64,000 nucleotides of DNA from the NCBI GenBank assembly GCA_001574975.1, contig KQ965741.1, positions 62,001 to 126,000 on the forward strand, given 5' to 3'. Below, piece after piece: positions 26,286-39,400 of the stretch (the first letter of the stretch is position 1; every line of letters begins with the position of its first letter). The DNA comes from Gonapodya prolifera JEL478. Lineage: Eukaryota > Monoblepharomycota > Monoblepharidomycetes > Monoblepharidales > Gonapodyaceae. The position numbers and the translations under genes were made by a program. A model generated the notes under the pieces. The model ran no database searches, was not told where the DNA came from, and was given only the letters and a program-made list of their open reading frames with translations.

Positions 26286-26395
26286 AACTATTTGTAAATT
26301 AATTGTTTGAATTCAGCGTTCAGCTCGGAATTTGTTGCTGAAAGGCCACAGACCCTCTAAACCAATATAAAAGCGATTATGAAGGTCGCTCAGTC

Positions 26396-27195
26396 ATGCC
26401 AATTCACGAGCTTTTTGGGGGCGCTATTACAGCCATCATTCCACATGAATTCGTAGATGCGAGGTACTTGCTTTCGACTGGCTTCGACGGAATTGCCGCG
26501 TCCCAAGCTAATTTGATTCGATTCACTCCACTTCTCCACGCCTTCCGTAGCCAGCTCAGGCAGATCCCAGACACTCAGGAAGTCTTTGTTCATACGAGGA
26601 CAGATGCGAGCATAATCGTGGAAATTCTTGAAGTGGCCGAGGTGGGGAGTGGCCAATGTGGCAGGTAAGTTCTAATTCGTGTACTCTTGTTTGCACTTCC
26701 CCAGACTTCTGAGCAAGCGAATTCCAGCTGGCACTTTTGGAATATCGCAGAGGAAAACGGCGCGAAGGACCAGTCACAGATATTGGCTGTCCAAAACTGG
26801 AACACTCCATCGAATAATCATCTCCCGTGAGTTGACAGCTGTTTCCTTCCGTCTTCACACTTTCTGAAAGCGTTTCATTTTCTAGTGCCAACTCTTTTAT
26901 ATCTGTCGTTCGCGGACAATCCCTTATCGCGAAATATCACGAGCAGGCCAAAAATCTTGTCAGCGTCCTTGTGGCAGTGATACGATTGCCTGCTCCGCAT
27001 TCTGCGGATATTATCATTACATACAACGATCCTAGAATCATATCTGCGGAGAGTAGTAGCGCTATTTCGGTGGAGGGAGCGGTGATCGGGACTGGCAATT
27101 TCCCAACGTCGAATGGGAGCTCATCGCAAGCGGAAGCAGAATTCAAAGAGCTTCTGGAAAGCTTTAGCATTTTAGACTTATCATTGTTCGGATAG
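26396..27195 (+). CDS. MOG1: Ran GTPase-binding protein MOG1
   Basis: Mog1 binds Ran/Gsp1 and helps release GTP, supporting nuclear protein import. The start MPIHELFGGAITAIIPHEFV is diagnostic of the family. Across the first intron it continues DASQLRQIPDTQEVFVHTRT and then DASIIVEILEVAE. The next exon gives HFWNIAEENGA, and the last exon a beta-rich region (VLVAVIRLPAPHSADIIITY) and a helical tail FKELLESFSILDLSLFG. There are four exons; the donor after EVAE (GTGGGG, about 26642) was chosen because it alone keeps the family frame into TSEQANSSWHFW. Length is about 200 residues, as usual. It follows the unrecognised gene by 110 bp on the same strand. Confidence 0.9.
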
Positions 27196-27254
27196 AAAAC
27201 AATGCTCAACAGTAACATGATTCTGCAATTGACTATCAATGACTCTAGTACGTA

Positions 27255-29559
27255 TTAAATCCATCCCGCGAAACCAGCAACAACGCCAAGCCAACCCGCC
27301 ATCTCCTTCACATTGTCCAACACCTCTTTACCCCGCGCAATAGTCCCTTGGTCCACACCAACATAAGCTAGTGCTGATCCAACTCCTTGTCCTGCCACAT
27401 CGGCGACGTATCCAAGGTAGCCCTTTGGAGCAGTCTGCTCTTCTTCATCTTTCCGGCCAGTATTTCTGCGGTCCCCATCAGTTCGTCTGGACCTCCGATT
27501 CCTGCTGCCACTTAGTTCTGGCGCGGAGACCCCCGGATCTGCCAAATCACCACTCTCAATACGACGAAAACCTGCTGGCTTTTTGCGTCGTCTCCGTGGA
27601 GTCCCAGTAGACTCGCTCTCCGCGTATGATGAGCCAGTGCCAGTGCTACTGAGTGATGCAGTGCTCATTGTGCGAACAGAGGCTGATCCGACATACGTTA
27701 GACTGCTCCCACTGCTTCGGTGGGGCGAGCGACTCAAACGCGAATGGCTCTTGAGTGACCCGTTGGTGTCGGAGACACCATCAATGGAGGGATCTCGTCC
27801 AATAGTGGATCCCGATGAGGAGGTTTCCAGCAATTCGTCAGAGCTCAAAGAGTAATTACCGAAGAGAATGGAGTGGGAATGATTTTGATGGTGGGACTGA
27901 GCCCTGAAGATTCCACCCCGATGGTGCGAGGCGCCTCGAGGCCTCTGTCGGTGAGCAACTCCAGGTTTTTGATAGGTTCCAACGTAATCCTTGTCAAAAA
28001 AGTCACTTATATCACCCCTGGGAGGTGCTTGTTGATCCCCGAGAAGCGGGAAGCGAGACCTCGATGAAGGATTGCCGATCCCGACTTCCCCGTCCTCATC
28101 TTCCTCTTCCAAAATATCCTCCTCCTCAGGATACACGATCACCGCTTGTTCCACTTTCTTTTCAAATTCAACTTTACGTTTACGCTGTGACTTCCCCTTT
28201 CGCCGGGAGTCCTTATTTTCACTCCTCCCCTTGTGGTCAGATGGTCGAATTTCCGTGAGCTTCGTCATGGTTAATCCAAAGTCGCTCATGCTATCATCCG
28301 TATCACTTGCAGTGGACTTCTCCCGCTCGTAATCGTTCACCGCGGCAAGCTCCTCCATCTCTGTGAGAGTCGTCTCCAAAGACTTCAACCCAAGAGCGAC
28401 AAGGACTCTATCCCTGACTGACATTGGGAAAGGTAGAAGAGGGGGTGGATCGCATATCCTTGCTTCGTTTTGGTCGAACGATATGTCGCCGGTACACTCC
28501 GAGCAGTGACACTCGCCACCCAACGCTTCCGACATTGCTTCCTGACTCTCCACAGGTTTGGCATTTCCAATCTCTCCAAAATGATCTAAACTGTGATACG
28601 CGTGGTACTGCTCGTTCAGGGATTCCAGCTTCCTCAATTCTGCTGCAACGTCCAGAGCATTTTGAGGTGGGCGAACCCGAAGTACACTCCGGACCATCGC
28701 CGGTCGCGCAAAGGTCGTGTACTGATCGGAAAACGCCGAGAGCGAGCGAGACGAATACGTGGAAGGCAGTGGTGCAATAGTGCTGAATAGGCGAGATGAA
28801 AAGGACTCGGTACGTCTCCGAGGGGTGCCTTCCGTGCACTGTGAACTAATTGCACCAACAAAGGCGTCGTTTGAAGGATAAAGCGTAGGGGGGTTTGAAA
28901 GGAGGTAAGGCGCATCGCTTCGCAATTCTGGCTCCCCAATTGGAGGTGGGAGAACTGGTAGTGGTCCGTAGAGACTGGTCGCGTCTGCGGACTTGTCCCC
29001 TAATTTGAACAGCTTTTAGCATTAAGTCATGAGCAAAGGGTCACATTCACTCACAATTGAGGTCCCGAGGGTCCGTTCCGGGTAATCCAAGAGTTTTCAC
29101 CGCCCACAATCTCCAAAGTACATTTTGCAGCCGAACTTTTCGCGTCTCATGGGTCTGCACAACCCGATGGCTTGTATCTGGCCTTGTTGGGTCATCCTCA
29201 AGGTCGCACTGGTCTTCGGGATCGTTACCTGATTCAGAATCAGAGTCCGATTGGAAGGTTGAAGAATGTGGCGACCTGTGTCCATCTTCATTTGGCAAAA
29301 CTGGTGCACTGGCGTGTCCATTACTATCTACATTCCTGGTATCCGACGGCTCTCTTCTGCGAGTGTGGGCCTTTCTGCCGGATACCTTAAGGCGAATTCC
29401 AACACTTTCCGGATTCGATGGATCCGAGAGATGGCGTATGCTTCTAGCCGTTCTCACAAGCTGAACGCCCTCGAATTCGTGGGTGAGAAAGTCCACATGC
29501 TGGTTTGTATGGAGAGGGCTGAAGTGCTGGTTGTCGATCAGGGCTTCTGCCGAACGCAT
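27255..29559 (-). CDS. Unrecognised two-exon protein with hydrophobic C-terminal tail
   Basis: Exons 29559-29055 and 28999-27255 join in frame to about 749 residues. The start ATG at 29559 gives MRSAEALIDNQHFSPLHTNQ. The N-terminal third is charged and ends in a more ordered stretch KVRLQNVLWRLWAVKTLGLP that is split near the intron. The middle is low complexity, with acidic EEEDILEEEDEDGE-type runs, lysine/arginine-rich KGKSQRKRKVEFEKK, and many S/T repeats. The last 55 residues are hydrophobic and glycine-rich (GYLGYVADVAGQGVGSALAY and EMAGWLGVVAGFAGWI), which could be a membrane tail. No family recognised. Six cysteines cluster at GGECHCSECTGD..ICD, a possible small metal site. Confidence 0.7.
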
Positions 29560-29627
29560 CGCTGCAGTTGAGCGAAGGTACAAAGAGAACAGTTCGCAGA
29601 AAACACGACTGTGCGGATGATGCGGAC

Positions 29628-29644
29628 GGGGGGGGGNGGGGGAG
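29628..29644. repeat. Poly-G tract with an ambiguous base
   Basis: A G-run containing the window's only N (29637), just 5' of the start of the two-exon gene on the minus strand. The N marks an unresolved homopolymer in the assembly. Confidence 0.8.
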
Positions 29645-29756
29645 GGGGAAGTGAAATACAACAGGGTTTGGGGAATCTTCCTTCACTTTAGTGCGAGGGC
29701 AAAGCCCATTCATTATTGCCAGCTAAAATACAATCCACCATAAGGCGGCTATGTCA

Positions 29757-31576
29757 CTAAACTTGTTGGAACAAGAACAAATTGTTCGTTGCCGCAAGCG
29801 CGACGGTGTTCTCCCGAGGATGCCAACTCGCATGCAGAATTTTCTTCCCGAAGTCCAGTGCGTCCACATTCAGCAACTCCTCCTTCTTCGACACTTTCCC
29901 TTTGCCCACTGTTGCTGTAGGCTTATTTTTGGCAGATCCCGCCTTTTTAGCTTTGAAAGCGGATTTGTCTGCCTGCAGAACTATGTCGTTCTTGCCGTTC
30001 CTATCGTAGATGTGGAAGTAATTGCTATACGATCCTGTGAGTACGTGGCTAAAGAGACGGAGCCTTCAGCGAAAATCCTAGCGATAAAACTCTGCCGCAA
30101 GGAATGCTAACCTCCCGTCCCCGCTGACAGTGCACTCAAATTTATCGAAAATGCAGTCGTTTTCATAAAGGTCGCAGAGTTTGCTCCGCAAGTCATGGAT
30201 AAGAATGGTCTGCACCGGCTTACTCTCCATATTGATGTCCCAGACTTTCAAGGTCAAATAATCACGGGAAACAATGTATCGTCCATCCCGTGTAAACTTC
30301 ACATCAGATATGGACGAAATTATTTCTGAGAAGAAGGATTTGTTCTGGGGGTCCTCTTCCTCTTCGAACACTGGACCAAAGTGGGTGAAACGTTCATAGA
30401 AGCTCTTTTACTTCACTTACATTTGGCATGCTGATCGCAAAGAGCTGCCATTCGCATGTCAGCAAGTTTTATCGTCCCTTTGCTGCTCGAGTACATGAAA
30501 GTGTTGCACGACAATGGGTGGAATTCGGCGGCGGTTATAACCTCTGTCAGTTCCTCCATGTTGACCGGCTTAATATCGACAATGTCTGAGAGAAACACAG
30601 TAAAATGAGACCAACCCAATTGTACCAAGACAGGAAAGGTGGCCCTTACTGAAACTCTGGTCGGCCACATTTAGATTCCACAGGTTGATGCGGAGGTCAT
30701 CCGCACTGAGGTAGGTCTCACCGTCGGAGTTGACCGAAATTGAGTTGATGTGGTAAGCGTGAGCGTTAGAATAGATTTTCCGAGGGATGGCGGCGATCAT
30801 AGTGTCGTGGTGGACAAGCTTAGGCAACTTCAGACTGTCTCTTGTGAACCTTCCTACTGCTCCGTCCCCTTCCGAGCAGTTATTTTCCGCGACAACCTTG
30901 ATAGACTTTTCAAAGATCTTCCACAGTTTGATGGTTTTATCTGAGTAGGCCGGGTGATTCATAACCAGATAGGGGAACAATTGGCCACAACTCCCTACCA
31001 TTGGTCGATAGAAGAAAATGAGCCGCATTCTGTCGCTTGCACCAGCGAATTTTGTTTATTTTCTCCTCGATTTCCAAGCTTTTGAGATAGTCGAATTCGG
31101 GCTCGTGAGATTGGAACTCCGTGTAGAATTTGTACTCGCAGCCTTTCTTCTATCACAGCAAGTATCCAAGTGTTCAGAAGGTTGCATGAAAATCGAGTCA
31201 GTGGTGCTGAATAACGCTGTTGGAGATCCACTCACTCCCTCATTCCTTTCAAACAACACCACCCGCCCTCCTTTGTCACCAGTCGCTAGGTAGTCGCCTG
31301 TTTCATCGAATTCCACGGCCGAAATAATGTCGGCTGGCAAAGGGTGACGGAGAATGAGGTTTTGTGAACATTAGAGTTATGGATCCAGCTCCATCGTGAC
31401 ACCGGTTCACCGCTTGACATTTGCAATGTTTCACCACAGAGTGGCATGTCCCGGTGAAGCCGCGAAGGCGTTCGACCATTCGAAAGCAGCACCGCTCCGC
31501 GGTATCCAAGTTGAGGAAATCGAATGTCCAATCACCTTCAGTAACATCTTCTACATCACCCTTATCACCGAAGCAT
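29757..31576 (-). CDS. CDC55: Protein phosphatase 2A regulatory subunit B (B55), 5' end unresolved
   Basis: WD40 propeller subunit that directs PP2A to its substrates in mitosis and morphogenesis. The chain can be read almost completely on the minus strand. It starts [20 protein letters not shown], then [20 protein letters not shown]. Next come [40 protein letters not shown], and [20 protein letters not shown]. They are followed by [55 protein letters not shown] and the long [20 protein letters not shown] block. The end is [20 protein letters not shown], then NNLFLFQQV and stop at 29757. The first residues (before CFGDKG, normally a W.F stretch) must come from an upstream exon I could not place; a candidate short exon with an ATG lies near 31860-31885. 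At least eight introns are present. Confidence 0.95.
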
Positions 31577-32222
31577 CTTTTTTCATGAGATTGTAGTCAA
31601 CGGGAAGGATGCAATGAGTCCAATCAGTGAGGTATGTGTATGAGCCACACGAAACAAACGGAGAATGAGCTCAGAACTTCAAGTCCCGCAATTCGAAGGG
31701 CGAAGAAAACTGAAGACGCACTGCGCGAATCTCCAGCCGCTTTCATCGTCTCCAGACATGATTCAGTTGAAGGGCCAGTTGTGCCGTGCAGGTCGGTCGG
31801 TTGGTTCAGTTACACATTTACATACCTAAATTTCGTAGAATACTTACATGCCAGTGATTTCCATCATGTCTTCAAGTGTTTCGGTTTTGAGCCCAAGGCT
31901 TGTAAGCCATTGTGGCTACATCTTCGATCCAGTTAAAACACGGTGACCACAGATAGATTAATTCATAATAGCGATGTGGATTTAATCACTGGTTGGGGAT
32001 TGAACGGGGGAAGGTCGGGGTTGCTTGAATCGAAGTTTATATGATGATTATTACTACACTTTCATCCAATCCAACCGTGGACCGGCGTTTCAAATTCACT
32101 CATCGGTGAACGGATTCAATTCATCTCCGGGCACCCGGAGCTCAACTTTGGACGTCACTTCCCTATACCCTGGACTCCATATTCCCCATTCCCTATTCCC
32201 CCGGTGTTCACGAGGAGTACCA
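31577..32222. other. Divergent promoter region, CDC55 / CCCH gene
   Basis: About 650 bp between the head-to-head genes. It probably contains the missing first exon(s) of CDC55 (minus strand) and the 5' UTR of the CCCH gene. Confidence 0.45.
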
Positions 32223-35200
32223 ATGAACGTCCAGGACCTACCCGTGGGCGCCATACGATTCTTAGAGAACCTCGTTCAATTGTGGGATGGAGTCCTCTTT
32301 ATCCCCATCGATGAAGTGCGGGAGCAGTTTCTCACTAAATACCCAGATGCCGAATTTGACAAGCTCATCCAAATGAACACGGTGGCCCGGAGCACGAGTG
32401 ACGTAAATTCACTTAGCATGGACGATGAAATGAGAATGGTACCGATGATGGCGAACAGAGAGCGGTGCTGTTTGGAGAAATTTCTCACCTTGTGCGTAAG
32501 CATTTCTTGCATTATCTGATGACGATTATTTGATTGATACTTTATTGCAAAGAAATTCTGAAATTTTCATTGTAAACACGTTTCCTGGACATCCGTGTAG
32601 TCTAGTCCGTCTTGTTGGACTTCTACCTCTGTCTGCAAGGGATCCAGAAGCACCAGCGCATCATGGGGGCTTCCGTCGAGAAGTAATCGCACAGTCACAA
32701 TTCAAAAATCGCAGCCTTGTTGTTCTTAAGCATCAGTTACTCAGTCTTGTCAGGACTAGAAAACCTGTGGATGTTGGTGTTCTATGCGACATGTTTTACT
32801 TTGCCCATGGGCAGAGACTTGTAGCAGAAGGTACGAGAGTTTATTTCAAGGACTCTTTTAATTTTTTTGCGAGCTTACGCGTGGGTTATAGAGTATAATC
32901 ACACGTTTCACTCGGTGCAGCAAGCGATCGAATCTATGAACGTGCGATGTGTCCGTATTGTGGAGAAGAGCAAGGTGATCATTGATCCATCCTTGAAGAA
33001 CGCAATACCTCCAGAGGAAGAAGCGCAAGAGAAGGAACTGGAAGAAGCTTACAAGAAATGGAAAAGCCGAAACTACAAAACAGTGATGTGTCGCGTAAGT
33101 TTCGGAAATCTTCCATGCGAAGAGTGACTCACTTATTACTTGCACAGTCTTTTGAGGAAACTCAAACTTGTGTATACGGTGACGATTGCGAGGCGGCTCA
33201 CGGTCAAAATGATAGTAAGCTTTTCGCACCTCCAGTCTCCAAAAATTATGTCACCCTAAACGATTATATGTGTGATAGTGCTGACAGAGGCCCAGGGTAA
33301 GCATGAAGCCGTGTGGTTCAAAGCGTTATCAAAGCGGAGGGGAGTAGCCGGTTCAGGCGAGTGCTCAATTTGCTCTGGTAAGAAAATACTGTTCAAAGTC
33401 TTAATTTCTTGCAGAGTATCTTAGGGATGATATTCTTCGCGTTTTTCGTGAGATGACATACGTTTCGATCGATCAAATTCCCTTACTGTACCTAGAGGTC
33501 AATCACATTCTGCTCGATTGGCGTTCTCACTCGTCGGGCACCCATCAGCGATATTGGCCATGGCTGAAGTCTGAGCTTTCAGATATATTGCGGTTCCACG
33601 ACGTTCCTGGCAGTAAAACTCCATGGGCATGTGTCAGGTATTTGCATCAAATGTGTAGTATCTTTGAAAGATCCCTTACCTCCTCTCACAACAGGGAGTC
33701 GGTGCACCCATATGCATGCCCACCAGCCTTAGCAAGAGCAGACCGCCGCGACCCTTCCATTCTCTCAAACCGGTTGCGTGGGCTTGTTCGACAGAATTTG
33801 GCGCTAAAAACCTCTATGCTCAAATTTATGTATGAAATCCACTACGGATCTGTTGGGAATTTGCCGGTATGCAAAAGCGCGTTGGTAGAGTTCGACTTGT
33901 ACAACCAACATAACAAATGCCAAAGGACATCGACCCGCCCCTTCCCGCTTTCAATGTCATGCTCAAAAATGTGACTGACTCATGGATCCGGCGCATCAGT
34001 GATGATATAAGTGTTGTGGTTGATGAAGATCTCATTAACGCCGTGCGTGAGAGAACCCGGGCAAAGCGTGCAAGCGGTTTGCTTCGACAGACAGGAGCTC
34101 GACCACCAGCACAGTCTCAACGCGCCGCACACGATCAGCGGAGTGATGCTCGAACGCCATTTGAATCGCATAGAACGATTTACGACCGGCAAATGCATGA
34201 TTCTCCGTTTCATCCAAGTCAGTTTGGGCGCCCGCCACAAGTGCCTCCTCCAATCGGCAACTACTATGATAATCGTATGAATTTCAGTAACCCCCCTCAT
34301 CAAATGTATGAGCGACCTGGGAGCGCAGGGGCGTATGCTGAAGAATGGATGTATGAGGATCCGAGGCGACACAGTCATGAGGCGGAATCTCGTCCTCGAG
34401 CGCAACATCCACCACCCCATCACGGAACAAATTACTGGGCAGACGACATTGCGAGCTCTAAAGTTGGAGGTCCTCGAGAATGGGCGCCCGGTGAAGAGCC
34501 ACTAATAAGGAAGGTGAAAAAATTGTTCGATGGGTGTGTGTTCCTCCGTCTGGGGTGGGTTTCTTTCAATCAAAAATGTTGTAGTCACTTCCAGTCACAG
34601 TATTCTCATGTTTTAGATCCCTCATCTCTGCCTATAAGAGTGTTTATAGAGAGGCTGACATGCCTTGGTGGCGAAATATGCCTCCGCAGTCACGATTGAG
34701 TGATTGGATCTGGAGAGAAGGTGATGCACTTGTCTTATGCTCCTTCAAAGCAACAAGAGAAGATCGCATATGGGTCAGGTGCGTAATCTCAAGTTTGCAG
34801 TTGAGTGCCTCTCTGATGTAAGCGAAATTCAGGCTCCGCCCGCACATTCCAAGTCCTGTGTGGCATATCATTCGCGAACTCTCCGACGAGAACATGGATG
34901 AGGACCCGGATGTTGTGGCACGCCGCCTCAAAGTTCTCGTGGGTTATCCCGGGGAGGATCGTTTCTCTCTATCAGTTTCCGTATTACTAGTGAGAAATTG
35001 GACATTTATGCGTCCTCTGCGTCGTTTCTTGGAGTCACAAATTGCTATCTATCCCAATGTAGAAAATGTACCAGGAAGTATACAACAGGGAGTTACGTTG
35101 TCCTCACGCTTTCTCGAGCGTGGAAGATTTCATCGCGTCGCTTAATGGGTTCGGTGTGATCAATGGTGAATGGGCGACAATCTCGTGAGTAATCAAATGT

Positions 35201-36244
35201 ATGTTCTTGCCCCGCTTGCTAAAGCACTTTTTTGGGGGAAGGTACCATCTGCGGGACCATTCCATGCATCAACAATACATCGCTTCCCGCAAGCGGAGCC
35301 ATTCTGCAACGAGCCCCATCGTTGCACCGGCCCCGATCAAGATTCCCAAGCACCAAGATCCCACAGTGTTTCATGCACCAAACACTCTCGGGACCACTCG
35401 AGATCGCGTCCCTCCAATGCTACAAATTTCGACGAATCCAGCAATTGCTCCTTACAGTACTGTTGCATCAGCCCTGGGACTCATGACCCTGTCGTCGCCA
35501 ACAAAAGAGACGTTCGGAACTTCTCTTCCAACTCCACAGAGTACTACTGTACCTGCTCCAAGATCTCCGACTGATGCCATGTCCTCTATACTCAAGTCGC
35601 CACTCCTACTTTCGTTCCTACTCTCTCACATTCCGACAACTGCACCCGGCCTATCCTTGAATGAGTTGAACGATCTATTTCACTCTGCCGTTTACAACCA
35701 AAGCCCTCCTGATGGTCTTTCGGCACTTGTGGACTTGACGCGATATCTTGAGAGTGTGAAAGATGATATTGTCATCGAGAAAGTGAACCCTTCTGACATG
35801 TCTTCTTGGAGAGTAACTCGCAAAATGAAGCACAGGTGGGAGTAGTATGTTGTTTTGTTATCCGTGACACAAGGAAATCATCAACATAAATGTTCGATGT
35901 TTAGCGCGTCTTTGCCTGTGACACCAGTCTCTCCCGTTGGTCCACCACCCCAAGTGTTCCAGAACGTTCTGTACCCTTTTGTCACTGCCAGTCCCCAAAA
36001 CTCTCACTCTAACTCCGTTCAGGGAAGTTGCGGAATGAATGTACCCGGGCTTCTCATGCCATGGGCGATCCAACCGATCGTACGAAACTCCGAACTTATC
36101 ACGAACAACATCAAACAATACCCCATCAATGACATTCTCCCATTCCGCGGAGAACTGAATTCTCCTGACCCGGACGTCGAAGCAAGTTCTTTTTTACGAA
36201 TGATGATGGACTCCGTAATTGATCAGACAGCAAGTAACGTTTGA
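32223..36244 (+). CDS. Large CCCH-type zinc-finger protein
   Basis: One gene of about 1000 residues, linked by in-phase junctions from the ATG at 32223 (MNVQDLPVGAIRFLENLVQL) to TAA/TGA at 36244. The N-terminal 200 residues are well-ordered and conserved-looking (RREVIAQSQFKNRSLVVLKH). Next is an acidic/lysine helix and one CCCH finger, CRSFEETQTCVYGDDCEAAH (CX8CX5CX3H, TTP/Nup-like spacing), at about 33086-33214, preceded by YKTVM. A CSICSEY motif follows. The middle is disordered and rich in R, P, H and Y. An ordered block WVRLRPHIPSPVWHIIRELS precedes a P/S-rich C-terminus. CCCH fingers of this spacing usually bind RNA, so a role in mRNA regulation is likely but inferred. Splicing around 32830-33000 is ambiguous: two models differ by whether a CPYCGEE motif is coding. 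Confidence 0.75.
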
Positions 36245-36473
36245 ACGAATCACATGCTTTCGAAAGCATCTAAGGAATTTCTTTTGGTGGACTTCATATC
36301 AACTTCGGCAAAGCATACCCCTTCTTATTGATAGCATTGTATCATATATACAGAAAGACTGAACATTTCTCACCATACGGGTTTAGGATGCACCCAGAAA
36401 ACGCATCCTTGTGTCGATATTCTAACGGTGGCCTCAAGAGTTTGATTGGATGTTTGTTTCGACCAATTCATCA

Positions 36474-39400
36474 TCACGATGTCGGGGAGCACAGCGTCCG
36501 GCGTGAACGTTCTTGACACCCAAACACAAATTGGAGCGGGATCTGAAAACGCCAAAGTCACACTCGAACTCAAAAGAACGCACAGAACGAAATTCACCGG
36601 ACCAGGTCCCGACGACAAACGGTATCATTGTTTTCAACTTATATTTCCTTTCGCTAATTTCCGTAAAATCGGCGAGATGGGGTTTGAACCATTGAAGCAC
36701 TCCGTCAGGCAATTGGTACTGAAAGCCCAAGGTAAGCTTATTGAAAGAGGACTTGATGCTCTGGAGCATACCTCTACAACAATTGAAGCAAGACTTGTTG
36801 AAGATGCATTGATTACCGCACCCATTTCAACTTGGAATGGAAGCGATGCCGGACATTGGAAAGGATTGTCCGCGTTATTCTTCGGACGCACAATCTTTGC
36901 AGATAAAGTTCGAAGTGGTGGTTTATTTCGTGGATCAATTAGCGTCGGCGGAAGCGGTGGGACGAAATTGAGTATCATTTCCTGGAAGTTCATCTGAGAT
37001 TATTGTTTGTGGTGATTGAATATCCAATCGTACTTACAGTGCACCACTCCAAAATTAGGTTCGGTTCTTCGATATTTGCGCTCCATTCAGGCACACGTAG
37101 TGATTTGTAAGACGGATCCCCCAATCGAGCCAATGCCCTGAAGACTTCCGTGAATACGTCATAGACTTTGAAGATGCTCACGTTACTCACTTGCGTATGC
37201 GCTCTTGCCTACAACAAAGAATGCTAAATAGATGTCTCGTTGAGGGGCCTTTAGGACTTGACGTGACAAAACGTTGTTATGTGTGATAACAACAAATTGA
37301 GTTTCATTTGCCTTACCACCGCTCATTCACGCGCATTGCGCACCAAACACCATGTGCAAAACATCTGAGCATTCCCATTTCCACCATCCCCCGCTCAGTA
37401 TGCCCGTCGGTACCAAATTGCATGGAATACGATGTGGTTACCAATTTTGAGCATAAACGAAGCGCTGTTGTTGGATTGAATTGAAAAGACGCTTCCTTCA
37501 GCTGGTTTACATGTCGTTAGGATTTTTCATCACGTACAAGGACACAGACTCACTTGCTCGACGATCGCGCAGCATTGCAAGTAGCCTCGCAGAACGTCGC
37601 AATAGCCACGCAGAGCCTGGGGTAAAGAGGATGATAGTGTCGCCAAATTGTGTGCAAATACTTCCGCAAGTGTCTCTCTTGCTTTGGGTGAGCTTGAATG
37701 CTCGTATTCCGCAGTGAAACGATTAACGACATCTGCCAAATAGTCTCGCTTGAGATCGAGATCATCGCTATCGTCTTGATCAATAAGTGCATCTATCACG
37801 GAAGAGAGGCTCTCAACGTTTTCTAACTGGGGCCACGAGAAATCAGTTGAACCGCGTACTTTGATCGCGAGAAAACAAGCAATTGATGTACCTCAATTTT
37901 GGGGAACCCTGCAGGTTCAATTCCACAGTGATGTTCCAAATGGGCGTTTGCGTACAGGGGAACCTTTAGTAAAACACGTCGTTCGACAGAAGCAGCACCG
38001 GAGATAAGGCAGAGTCGAGCAATGTCTTTGAATGGGAGATCAGGATAGTAACCCTTTCAGCAGGTACTCGCAAATATGAACTTACGGCCAGCGTCATCCA
38101 ATCGTCGCTCTTTCACCACGAACACTCCCTCAACGCCCATGAGCTTTTCGATTGAATCCTCTATCACCTCCCACGCAGAGCGTCCAGCGGCTGCGAGGCA
38201 TCTTCGAACCTCCTGGGCTTCATCGGGATGCCTTGTAATTGCCACATCGGCAGCCAAGAGCAATGCATCTATACCACCCTCGCTCGGGAGTTTTAAAGAC
38301 CCGATCATTTCTCTTGCTGCACCGCGTACAGCATGATTGGCGTCCGAGAGAGCACAGAGAGCTCCGTTATAAGATTCTAACGTCAGCATCACACCTCCCG
38401 CACACAAATTGATCGCAGAGCAGGCAGCTTTCCGTACTAATGGTATATCGTCATTAAGCAGCGCAAGGAGATGAGGTAAAGAAAGTGGAAGCAATGGCGT
38501 GTGGACGGAAGTCAGATGTCTGAGAGAGTCTTCCATCGAACAGATGAATATTGAAATGCTTTTGGCTGGAAAGGCAGTTGTTCTCGAAATCAATGACATA
38601 CCCATTGCTGCTTCTCGTACAGCTGAAACTTCATCTTCTAAGCCATGAACAAATGCACCGAGAGAATCGGGATCCACAAGGGCGAGATGGGCGTCTCCGA
38701 TTGAGCGAATGGCTGCATATGAAGGAACAGCATTCGCTAGACGGGCCTAAGAGTGACAACGAAAAATCAAGGTGAACTGTCTATTCATAATTTCCCCACG
38801 AAGTTGTCGTCTTACAAACCTTCTTTGGTTGCCGATGAAACTTTCCTTGAGCATGTTGGTTTCCTTGACGTCCTCCAAGGGCCTCTTTGACAAGACCCAG
38901 AGCCAACCACTCTGGATCTGCACTGACAAATTTACGGAGCAACGTTGCAATATGAAGTCGGACTTCTGGCTTGTGGTCAGTGATCAAAAGAGAAACGTCG
39001 AGAAAAACGACATTCACAAAAAGCGGGGGTGTAGTGTGGGATGACTTGGGCAGTAAAATTGTGGGGTATGGTTGCAGAATGTTTCTGGGGTTCACAGCTA
39101 AAGAACTGAGACAGTGTTCACCGGAGGTCTAAGGACCTTCTGCTGCTTCATCTTCAAAAAAACGACATGAATTCCCTCTCACCATGCAAAACTAGCCGCT
39201 GCCATGCGCACATCGTCGCAATCATCCCTCATCAAAGCATAGATGGAAGGGTATATGACTGAAAGTCCGGGGACTCGTCCCCCGGCATCGTAAATGTGGT
39301 GCAATTGAAGAATCGCGGTCTAGTTTTTGGCATGTATAGCTCAGTGGCGTTCTCACCGAAAATGACTTGAGAACATACATTTCGGACATGGGAGTTGCAG

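Noticed and set aside
36446-36997. Plus-strand ORF of 184 codons as a separate gene
   Set aside because: The opposite strand carries INTS4-family sequence over the same bases with sensible introns, so this frame is most likely antisense shadow.
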